A DNA stretch of 37,647 bases. Source: Cellulosimicrobium composti. GTDB lineage: Bacteria > Actinomycetota > Actinomycetes > Actinomycetales > Cellulomonadaceae. Below the pieces are notes generated by a model that did no database searches, was not told the DNA's origin, and saw only the letters and a list, made by a program, of their open reading frames with translations. Location of the stretch: positions 1 to 37,647 of the forward strand of contig NZ_WMKA01000041.1 of assembly GCF_009711085.1 (NCBI RefSeq), read 5' to 3'. A program made the position numbers and the translations under genes. This document shows, in pieces, positions 28,783-36,162 of the stretch. Numbering within the stretch: the first letter of the stretch is position 1; every line of letters starts with the position of its first letter.

Positions 28783-30459
28783 TCAGAGCTGTTCGAGGTA
28801 GCGGTGCACGAGCATGACGGCCATCGCGCCCTCGCCCACGGCGGACGCGACGCGCTTGGCGGACTCCGAGCGCACGTCGCCCGCGGCGAACACGCCGGGC
28901 ACGGACGTCTCGAGGTGGTACGGGGGACGGTCGAGCGTCCACCCCGACGGCGGCGCGCCGTCGCGCAGGAGGTCCGGCCCGGCGAGCACGTACCCGCGCG
29001 GGTCGCGCGCGACGACGCCGTCGAGCCAGTCGGTGCGGGGCGCGGCGCCGATGAACACGAACGCCCAGCCGCACTCGACGAGCGCGGTCCGGCCGGTGTC
29101 GAGGTCGTGGAGCTCGAGGTGCTCCAGGTGGTCGTCCCCGGACGCGGCGACGACCTCGGTGCGGGTGAGGACCCGCACGCGCGGGTGCGCCTCGACCTGC
29201 TCGACGAGGTAGGACGACATGGAGCGCGCGAGCGTGTCGCCGCGCACGACGAGCGTGACGCGCTTGGCCTCGCGCGCCAGGTAGAGCGCCGCCTGGCCCG
29301 CGGAGTTCGCGCCCCCGACGACGTACACCTCCTGGTCGTGGCACGCGGTGGCCTCGGTGAGCGCCGACCCGTAGTACACGCCGCGCCCCACGAGGTCGCC
29401 GAGACCGGGGCCGTCGAGCAGCCGGTAGGACACGCCGGACGCGAGGATGACGGTGTGCGCGTCGATCGCGGTGCCGTCGGGGAAGCGCACGCTGCGCGCG
29501 GGGCCGTCGACGTCGAGCTCGACGGCGTCGCGCGTGGTGACGATCTCCGCGCCGAACCGCACGGCCTGGCGCCGTGCACGCTCGGCGAGCTGGGCGCCGG
29601 AGATGCCGTCGGGGAAGCCGAGGTAGTTGTCGATGCGCGAGCTCTGCCCGGCCTGCCCGCCCGTCGCGGTGCGCTCGACGAGCACGGTGCGCAGTCCCTC
29701 CGACGCCCCGTACAGCGCCGCGCTGAGCCCGGCGGGCCCGCCGCCCACGACGACGAGGTCGTAGAAGTCGGCGGTCGGGCGGGTCGCGAGCCCGACGCGC
29801 TCGGCGAGCGTGGCGTCGTCGGGCGCGACGAGGGCCTCGCCGTCGGGCGTGACGACGAGGGGGAGCGTCGCGGGGTCGGCCTGCGCGGCGGCGAGCAGCC
29901 GCGCGCCCTCGGCGGACTCCGACGGGTACCAGCGGTAGGGCACGCGGTTGCGCGCGAGGAACTCGCGCACCTGCGACGAGCGCGCCGACCACCGGTGCCC
30001 CACGACGACGGTCTCCGCGGGCCGGTGCCGGTCCGTCGCCGACCACGCCTCGAGCTGGGCGTCGACCACGGGGTAGAGCTTCTCCTCGGGCGGGTCCCAC
30101 GGCTTGAGCAGGTAGTAGTCGAGGTCGACGACGTTGATCGCCTCGATCGCCGCCTCCGTGTCCGCGTAGGCGGTGAGCAGGACGCGGCGCGCGGCGGGGA
30201 AGAGGTCCATCGCCTGCTCGAGGAGCTCGACGCCCGTCATGCCCGGCATCCGGTGGTCGGCGAGCACGAGGGCGACGTCCTCGCCGCGCAGCGCGAGCTC
30301 GCGCAGGGCGTCGAGCGTCGCGGGGCCGGACTCGGCGCGCACGATCCGGTAGCGGTCCCCGTAGCGGCGCCGCAGGTCGCGCGCGACCGCGCGCGACACC
30401 CCCGGGTCGTCGTCGACGGTGACGATCGCGGGGCGGTTCGTCGCGACGGTGGGTTCCAC
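28783..30459 (-). CDS. Response regulator receiver fused to a thioredoxin-reductase-like flavoprotein
   Basis: 558 residues from GTG 30459 (GGAGG upstream). Receiver domain residues 10-125: acidic pocket Asp16-18, phosphoacceptor Asp68 (VLADHRMPG), Lys119 (LLKPW). A thioredoxin/glutaredoxin-like segment at 148-210 lacks a CxxC (HRWSARSSQ at the active-site position). From 232 on there is a TrxB-like module: VVVGGGPAGLSAALYGAS, TGGQAGQSSRIDNYLGFP, VVGGANSAGQAA for NADPH, and FAAGDVRSESAKRV. The redox CxxC of TrxB is reduced to a single Cys373 (ATACHDQ), so it cannot be an ordinary thioredoxin reductase. It probably couples phosphorylation to flavin chemistry. Confidence 0.9.
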   Translation of the reverse strand: MEPTVATNRPAIVTVDDDPGVSRAVARDLRRRYGDRYRIVRAESGPATLDALRELALRGEDVALVLADHRMPGMTGVELLEQAMDLFPAARRVLLTAYADTEAAIEAINVVDLDYYLLKPWDPPEEKLYPVVDAQLEAWSATDRHRPAETVVVGHRWSARSSQVREFLARNRVPYRWYPSESAEGARLLAAAQADPATLPLVVTPDGEALVAPDDATLAERVGLATRPTADFYDLVVVGGGPAGLSAALYGASEGLRTVLVERTATGGQAGQSSRIDNYLGFPDGISGAQLAERARRQAVRFGAEIVTTRDAVELDVDGPARSVRFPDGTAIDAHTVILASGVSYRLLDGPGLGDLVGRGVYYGSALTEATACHDQEVYVVGGANSAGQAALYLAREAKRVTLVVRGDTLARSMSSYLVEQVEAHPRVRVLTRTEVVAASGDDHLEHLELHDLDTGRTALVECGWAFVFIGAAPRTDWLDGVVARDPRGYVLAGPDLLRDGAPPSGWTLDRPPYHLETSVPGVFAAGDVRSESAKRVASAVGEGAMAVMLVHRYLEQL

Positions 30460-30547
30460 ACGGCCTCCTCGGCAGCCACGGACGGGCGAGTGCCATCCTC
30501 CCGCCGCTGGGCCGCCGCGTCCACGGGCGGCGTGGCGCAGGTCACTC

Positions 30548-30575
30548 TTGACGCCGAGGAACGCTCCGCTAGGTT
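30548..30575 (+). promoter_or_regulatory. Candidate promoter of the siderophore operon
   Basis: TTGACG (30548-30553) and TAGGTT (30570-30575) with a 16-base spacer. The -10 runs into the iron box at 30574, an arrangement that lets a DtxR-type repressor block transcription. Confidence 0.5.
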
Positions 30576-30592
30576 AGGTGAGGCAAACCTCA
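30574..30592 (+). promoter_or_regulatory. DtxR/IdeR iron box
   Basis: TTAGGTGAGGCAAACCTCA matches the 19-bp consensus for DtxR/IdeR at about 16 of 19 positions and keeps the partial two-fold symmetry. It lies 54 bases before the desA ATG. Iron-replete Fe(II)-DtxR should repress the whole siderophore operon through it. A GTG at 30578 lies inside the box and so is not the start. Confidence 0.88.
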
Positions 30593-30646
30593 GGTCTGCC
30601 CGTCGCGCTCTGCGGCGGTCCTCTCCCCGTCCCTGGAGCCCTCGTC

Positions 30647-32227
30647 ATGCTCTCAGCACGCCCCGTCGCGCCCGCGACCGCCCGCCCGACCGCCGCCCCG
30701 CCCGTCGAGGCGCTCCTCACGAGCGCGACCGCGAGCGCCTACGCGAGCACCGTGCACGCCGTGGTGGACGACGTCGCGGCGCGGCTCGGGGCCGTGCGCC
30801 AGCCCTGGTCGGGCGCGAGCCGCGCGCACCTCGCGGCGCTCGTCGACGCCGTCGACCTCGACGCGCCCGGCGTCGGGACGGACGCGGCGCTGCGCGAGTC
30901 GGCCGACCTGTACGCGACCCACGCGGTGTGGTTCCACGACCGTGCCTACGCGGCCCACCTCAACTGCCCGGTCGCGCTGCCGGCCGTGGGCGCCGAGGCG
31001 ATGCTCGCGGCCGTCAACACGTCCGTCGACACGTACGACCAGTCGACGGTCGCGACCCTCATGGAGCGGCGCGTCGTCGCGTGGACCGCGCGCCGCGTCG
31101 GGTACGCCGCGGGCGACGGCGTCCTCACGTCGGGCGGCACCCAGTCCAACCTGCACGCGCTCTTCCTCGCCCGGGAGCGCGCCGTCGAGCGCGCCGCGCG
31201 CGCGGGCGGACCCGGGCGGGCCGCCGTGCTGCCCCGCCTGCGCGTCCTCGCGGCCGCGTCGAGCCACTTCAGCGTGGCCCGCTCGGCCCTGCTGCTCGGC
31301 CTGGCCGACGACGCCGTGCTCCACGTCGGGGCAGACGCCGACGGCCGCCTCGACCCCGCGGCGCTCGCGGCGGAGGTCGGCGCGGTGCGCGCGGCCGGCG
31401 ACGTGGTCATGGCGGTCGTCGCGACCGCGGGCACCACGGACCGCGGCTGCGTGGACCCCCTCGCGGCGGTCGCGGACGTGTGCGACGCGACGGACGTGTG
31501 GCTGCACGTCGACGCGGCGTACGGCTGCGGCCTGCTCGTGTCGCCCACGCGCCGGCACCTGCTCGACGGGATCGAGCGCTCCCGCTCCGTCACCGTCGAC
31601 TACCACAAGGCGTTCTTCCAGCCCGTGTCCGCGAGCGCCCTCCTCGTGCGCGAGCGCGCCGACCTCGAGCGCGCCGCCCACCACGCGGACTACCTCAACC
31701 CGCGCGAGGACGCCGAGCCCAACCAGGTCGACGTGTCGCTGCAGACGACGCGCCGCTTCGACGCGCTCAAGGTCTGGGCGACGCTTCGCGCGCTCGGCCC
31801 CGACGGCGTCGGGCGCCTCGTCGACGCGGTGTGCGACCTCGCCGCGGCCGTCCACGCCGACCTCGCGGACGACCCGGACCTGCGCGTCCTGGCCCGCACG
31901 GACCTGTCGACGGTCCTGTTCCGGTACGAGCCGCCGGGTCTCGCGCCCGAGCGCGCGGACCGGCTGGTCCCGCTCGTGCGGCGCGTGCTGTTCGAGTCCG
32001 GGCGCGCGGTCGTGGCCAGGACCGTGCTCGACGGCGTGCCCTGCCTCAAGCTCACGCTCCTCAACCCGGCCGTCACGCTCGCGGACGTGCGCCGCGTCCT
32101 GGACCTCGTGCGCACGACCGCGCAGGCCCTCGTCGAGCGCGACGAGCTCCTCCACGACGACGACGTCGCGACGCACGCCGCGGACCTCGTGGCGTCCCTG
32201 GCGACCGCCGGGGCGGTGACCCGATGA
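30647..32227 (+). CDS. desA: PLP-dependent decarboxylase, DesA-like (lysine or diamine precursor decarboxylase)
   Basis: 526 residues, group II PLP decarboxylase. HVDAAYGCG has the PLP-pyridine Asp289; VDYHKAFFQP carries the Schiff-base Lys321; GVLTSGGTQSNLHAL binds the cofactor phosphate. In desferrioxamine pathways DesA makes cadaverine from lysine; closely related enzymes decarboxylate ornithine or diaminobutyrate, so the diamine is inferred from context. ATG 30647 has GGAG nine bases upstream. It is the first gene after the iron box, and its stop overlaps desB (ATGA). Confidence 0.9.
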   Translation: MLSARPVAPATARPTAAPPVEALLTSATASAYASTVHAVVDDVAARLGAVRQPWSGASRAHLAALVDAVDLDAPGVGTDAALRESADLYATHAVWFHDRAYAAHLNCPVALPAVGAEAMLAAVNTSVDTYDQSTVATLMERRVVAWTARRVGYAAGDGVLTSGGTQSNLHALFLARERAVERAARAGGPGRAAVLPRLRVLAAASSHFSVARSALLLGLADDAVLHVGADADGRLDPAALAAEVGAVRAAGDVVMAVVATAGTTDRGCVDPLAAVADVCDATDVWLHVDAAYGCGLLVSPTRRHLLDGIERSRSVTVDYHKAFFQPVSASALLVRERADLERAAHHADYLNPREDAEPNQVDVSLQTTRRFDALKVWATLRALGPDGVGRLVDAVCDLAAAVHADLADDPDLRVLARTDLSTVLFRYEPPGLAPERADRLVPLVRRVLFESGRAVVARTVLDGVPCLKLTLLNPAVTLADVRRVLDLVRTTAQALVERDELLHDDDVATHAADLVASLATAGAVTR

Positions 32228-33690
32228 CCGCGACCGCTCCCACGACGAGCGGCCCCGCCCCGGCGCCTCACGACCCGGAGCGCGTGCGCGACGTCGTCGG
32301 CGTGGGGATCGGGCCGTTCAACCTCGGCCTCGCGGCGCTGTCCGCGCCCCTCGACGACGTCGACGCCGTGTTCCTCGACGCGGCGCCCGAGTTCCGCTGG
32401 CACCCCGGCATGATGATCGAGGGCGCGACGATCCAGGTCCCGTTCCTCGCCGACCTCGTGACGATGGCGGACCCGACGTCGCCGTACTCGTTCCTCGCGT
32501 TCCTCAAGGCGACGGGCCGGCTGTACCCGTTCTACATCCGCGAGTCCTTCTACCCGCTGCGCGCCGAGTACGACGCGTACTGCCGCTGGGTCGCGGCCCG
32601 CCTGGGCTCGCTGCGCTGGTCGCGGCGCGTCGTCGCCGTCGAGCACGACGCCGCCGCGGACGCGTTCGTCGTGCGGGCCGAGGTGCTCGCTGCCGACGGC
32701 ACCGTGACGGGCACCGAGGAGCACCGGGGCCGCCACCTCGTGCTCGGTGTCGGCACCGCGCCGGTGCTGCCGCCCGCGCTGCGGGCGCTCGCGGACGAGG
32801 CCGCGCGCGGCGAGCACCCGGGTGCCGGGCCGCTCGTGCACAGCGCGCAGTACGTGCCGCACCGTGACGCGCTCGCCGCGGCGGGGTCCGTGACGGTCGT
32901 CGGCTCGGGCCAGTCGGCCGCCGAGGTGTACCGCGACCTGCTCGACGGCGTGCACGGCGACGCCGACCGGCCCGGGTACCGGCTCGACTGGGTGACGCGC
33001 TCGCCGCGCTTCTTCCCCATGGAGTACACGAAGCTCACGCTGGAGATGACGTCGCCGGAGTACACCGACCACTTCCACGGCCTGCCGCTCGAGCTGCGCC
33101 AGCTCCTCGCGCGCGAGCAGCGCGGCCTGTACAAGGGGATCAGCGGCGACCTCGTGGACGAGATCTACGACGCGCTGTACCGCCTGAGCCTCGACCGGCC
33201 GGTGCCGACGACGCTCCTCACGGACACCGAGGTCGTCGCGGCCCGGTACGAGCCGGGCGAGGCCGGGGACGCGGGGGAGTACGTGCTGCGCCTGCGCCAC
33301 GCGCAGCTCGGGCGGGAGGCCGAGCGCCGCACGCGCGCGCTCGTCGTCGCGACGGGGTACGCCGCGTCGGTCCCGGCGTTCCTCGACCCGGTGCGTCACC
33401 TGCTGCGCTTCGACGAGCTCGGCCGCCTCGACGTCGCGCGCGACTACACGGTGGACGACGCGCGGCGCGTGCACGTGCTCAACGGCGAGGAGCACACGCA
33501 CGGGGTCACGGCGCCGGACCTCGGGTTCGCCGCGTGGCGCAACTCCGTGGTGCTGCGCACGATCACGGGCCGCGAGGTGTACCCCGTGGAGGAGCGCATC
33601 GCGTTCCAGACGTTCGGGCTGCCCGACGACGCCGCGACCCGCCCGGCGCCCGTGCCCGCGGGCGAGCGCGCGGGAGGGGAGGCCCGATGA
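32224..33690 (+). CDS. desB: Diamine/lysine N-hydroxylase, DesB-like (SidA/IucD/PvdA family)
   Basis: 488 residues, flavin-dependent N-monooxygenase that makes the N-hydroxy-diamine for hydroxamate ligands. FAD motif VVGVGIGPFNLGLAALS, the substrate loop WHPGMMIEGATIQVPFLADLVTM, NADPH motif VVGSGQSAAEVYRDLL, FFPMEYTKLTLEM and the C-terminal ATGYAASVPAFL are all characteristic. The Asp/Thr-rich C-terminal tail is short. It overlaps both neighbours by ATGA, indicating tight translational coupling within the operon. Confidence 0.94.
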   Translation: MTATAPTTSGPAPAPHDPERVRDVVGVGIGPFNLGLAALSAPLDDVDAVFLDAAPEFRWHPGMMIEGATIQVPFLADLVTMADPTSPYSFLAFLKATGRLYPFYIRESFYPLRAEYDAYCRWVAARLGSLRWSRRVVAVEHDAAADAFVVRAEVLAADGTVTGTEEHRGRHLVLGVGTAPVLPPALRALADEAARGEHPGAGPLVHSAQYVPHRDALAAAGSVTVVGSGQSAAEVYRDLLDGVHGDADRPGYRLDWVTRSPRFFPMEYTKLTLEMTSPEYTDHFHGLPLELRQLLAREQRGLYKGISGDLVDEIYDALYRLSLDRPVPTTLLTDTEVVAARYEPGEAGDAGEYVLRLRHAQLGREAERRTRALVVATGYAASVPAFLDPVRHLLRFDELGRLDVARDYTVDDARRVHVLNGEEHTHGVTAPDLGFAAWRNSVVLRTITGREVYPVEERIAFQTFGLPDDAATRPAPVPAGERAGGEAR

Positions 33691-36161
33691 CCGCCACGAC
33701 GACCGTCCCGGTCGCGACCGCAGGGTTCGCCGTGCGCGTCCGGCTCGGCGCCGGGCACGCAGACCTCTCCCTGGAGCCCGTCGACCCGGTGCGCGACGCT
33801 GCGCTCGTGCAGGGCTGGCTCGCCCACCCGCGCTCCGCGTTCTGGCAGCTGGGCCACCTCGACGTCGACGGCGTGCGCGCCTACCTCGCGGGGGTCGGGG
33901 CCGACCCGCACCAGGACGCGTGGCTCGGCCGGGTGGACGGCGTGCCGGCGTTCCTCGTGGAGACGTACGACCCGGCGCGCGTCACGCTCGCCGACGTCCC
34001 CGCGGCCGTCGCCCTCCTGGAGCCCGGCGACGTCGGGATGCACCTGCTCGTCGCGCCCCCGGACGGCCCGGCGCGCCGCGGCTTCACGTCCGCGGTCATG
34101 GGCGCCGTCGTGCGGTTCTGCCTCGACCCCGCCGGGTGCGGGGCGCGGCGCGTCGTCGTCGAGCCCGACGTGCGCAACACGGCGGTCGCGGCGAAGAACG
34201 CCGCAGCCGGGTTCCGGGTGCTGCGCGAGGTCGCCCTGCCGGGCAAGACCGCGCACCTCGCCGTCGCGACGCGCGCCGACCTCGACGCGAGCCCGCTGGG
34301 CGACGGCGTCGACCTCGCGCCGCACCTGCGCCCCGACCTCGCCGAGCGTGCGCACCGCCACCTCGTCGCGAAGGCGATCGCGGAGCTCACGCACGAGCGG
34401 CTGCTCGCGCCGCGCGCCGAGGTCCGGCCGGTCGAGGCGCACGGCCCCGGCGAGTACGCGCTGCCCGTCGCGGACGGCTCGGTGGAGTACCGGTTCGTGG
34501 CGCGGCGGTACGCGCTCGAGCACTGGGTGCTCGACGAGGCGTCGATCCGGCGCACCACGACGGCCGGGCGCGGCACGGCGGACCGGCCGGACGACGCGGG
34601 CGACCCCGCGGGTGCGGGCGGCACCAGCACGCCGCGCGACCTGCCGGTCGACGCGCTCGACCTCGTCGTCGAGCTGCAGCCGGACCTGAACATCCCCGAC
34701 GACCTGCTCGCCACGTACCTCGAGGAGGTCTCCTCGACGCTCGCGAGCGCGACCGCGAAGCTCGAGCGGTACGAGCGCACCGGCGGCCCGAGCGCGACCG
34801 ACCTCCTCGACGCGTCGTTCCAGCAGGTCGAGGCCTCCATGACGGAGGGGCACCCGGGGTTCGTCGCGAACAACGGGCGCCTCGGGTTCGGCCTCACCGA
34901 GTACCGGGCGTACGCGCCCGAGAACGGGGGCCGCGTGCGGCTGCTGTGGCTCGCCGCGCGGCGCGCGCACACGCACCTCGCGCTCGGCGCCGGGCTCGAC
35001 GAGGCGACGCACTACGGCGCCGAGCTCTCCGACGACGAGCGCGCCGCGTTCGCGGACCGGCTCGCCGCGCACGGCCTCGACCCGGCCGACTACCTCTACC
35101 TGCCCGTGCACCCGTGGCAGTGGGAGCACCGCGTGCCCATCACGTTCGCGGCCGACGTCGCGCGCGGCGACCTCGTCCCGGTCGGCCAGGGTGCCGACGA
35201 GTACCAGCCGCAGCAGTCGATCCGCACGCTGTTCAACCTCACCCGCCCGGGCCGCCACTACGTCAAGGTCGCGCTCGCGATCCAGAACATGGGGTTCCTC
35301 CGCGGGCTGTCGCCCGCGTACATGCGCGACACGCCCGCGATCAACGACTGGGTCGCCGACCTCGTCGCCGCCGACCCCGAGCTCGGCGGCCGCGGCTTCA
35401 CCGTGCTGCGCGAGCTCGCCTCCGTCGGGTACACCGGCGACGTCTACCACCGCACCGCGACCCCGTCGGCGCACCGCAAGATGCTCGCCGCGCTGTGGCG
35501 CGAGAGCCCCGTGCCGCGCATCGCGCCCGGGGAGCGCCTCGCGACCATGGCCTCGCTCCTGCACCGCGACCCCGACGGCGCCGCGCACGCGACCGCGCTC
35601 GTGCGCGCCTCCGGGCTCGACCCCGCCGACTGGGTGCGCGCCTACCTCGACGCCTACCTGCGTCCGCTCGCGCACGCCCTCCTCGCGCACGACCTCGCGT
35701 TCATGCCGCACGGCGAGAACCTCGTCCTCGTGCTCCGCGACCACGTCGTGGTCCGCGCGATCATGAAGGACGTCGGCGAGGAGGTCGCCGTCCTCGGCGA
35801 CGCCCCGCTCCCGCCCGGCGTCGAGCGGGTGCGCGCCGTCGTCGACGACGACGAGAAGGCGCTCGCGATCTTCACCGACGTGTACGACGGCGTGCTGCGC
35901 CACCTCGCCGCGATCCTCGCCGGCGACGGCGTGCTGCCCGAGGACCGGTTCTGGCGCCTCGTCGCCGAGTGCCTCGACGCCCACCGCGCCGACCACCCGG
36001 ACCTGCGCAGCGGCGTCGACCTGCGCGCGCCCCGCTTCGCGCACTCGTGCCTCAACCGGCTCCAGCTGCGCAACACGCTCCAGATGGTCGACCTCGCCGA
36101 CCAGTCCGCGTCCCTGCTCTACGCGGGCACGCTCGCCAACCCCGCGGGCCGGGGCGCCTGA
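33687..36161 (+). CDS. desD: Fused DesC-type acyltransferase and DesD-type NIS siderophore synthetase (IucA/IucC)
   Basis: 824 residues in one frame. Residues about 20-200 are a siderophore GNAT acyltransferase (AFWQLGHLDVDGVRAYL, VVVEPDVRNTAVAAKNAAAGFRVL), normally the separate DesC that acylates the N-hydroxy-diamine. A linker follows, then an IucA/IucC synthetase: ASFQQVEASMTEGHPG, the YLPVHPWQWEH block (His475), SIRTLFNLT, VKVALAIQNMGFLRGLSP, FMPHGENLVLVL, IMKDVGEEV, and a FhuF-like C-terminal helical part. DesD activates carboxylates with ATP and joins and cyclises hydroxamate units. The start ATG overlaps the desB stop. The Gly/Asp-rich insertion near residues 290-315 is probably flexible. 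Confidence 0.93.
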   Translation: MTATTTVPVATAGFAVRVRLGAGHADLSLEPVDPVRDAALVQGWLAHPRSAFWQLGHLDVDGVRAYLAGVGADPHQDAWLGRVDGVPAFLVETYDPARVTLADVPAAVALLEPGDVGMHLLVAPPDGPARRGFTSAVMGAVVRFCLDPAGCGARRVVVEPDVRNTAVAAKNAAAGFRVLREVALPGKTAHLAVATRADLDASPLGDGVDLAPHLRPDLAERAHRHLVAKAIAELTHERLLAPRAEVRPVEAHGPGEYALPVADGSVEYRFVARRYALEHWVLDEASIRRTTTAGRGTADRPDDAGDPAGAGGTSTPRDLPVDALDLVVELQPDLNIPDDLLATYLEEVSSTLASATAKLERYERTGGPSATDLLDASFQQVEASMTEGHPGFVANNGRLGFGLTEYRAYAPENGGRVRLLWLAARRAHTHLALGAGLDEATHYGAELSDDERAAFADRLAAHGLDPADYLYLPVHPWQWEHRVPITFAADVARGDLVPVGQGADEYQPQQSIRTLFNLTRPGRHYVKVALAIQNMGFLRGLSPAYMRDTPAINDWVADLVAADPELGGRGFTVLRELASVGYTGDVYHRTATPSAHRKMLAALWRESPVPRIAPGERLATMASLLHRDPDGAAHATALVRASGLDPADWVRAYLDAYLRPLAHALLAHDLAFMPHGENLVLVLRDHVVVRAIMKDVGEEVAVLGDAPLPPGVERVRAVVDDDEKALAIFTDVYDGVLRHLAAILAGDGVLPEDRFWRLVAECLDAHRADHPDLRSGVDLRAPRFAHSCLNRLQLRNTLQMVDLADQSASLLYAGTLANPAGRGA

Positions 36162-36162
36162 C

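Noticed and set aside
30578-30646. Earlier GTG start for desA
   Set aside because: The GTG lies inside the DtxR iron box, and the added residues do not match the decarboxylase family.
28600-32223. Very long plus-strand frame running into desB
   Set aside because: It is antisense to the response-regulator and kinase genes and out of frame with desA; only the part from 32224 has homology. Such frames are common at this GC content.
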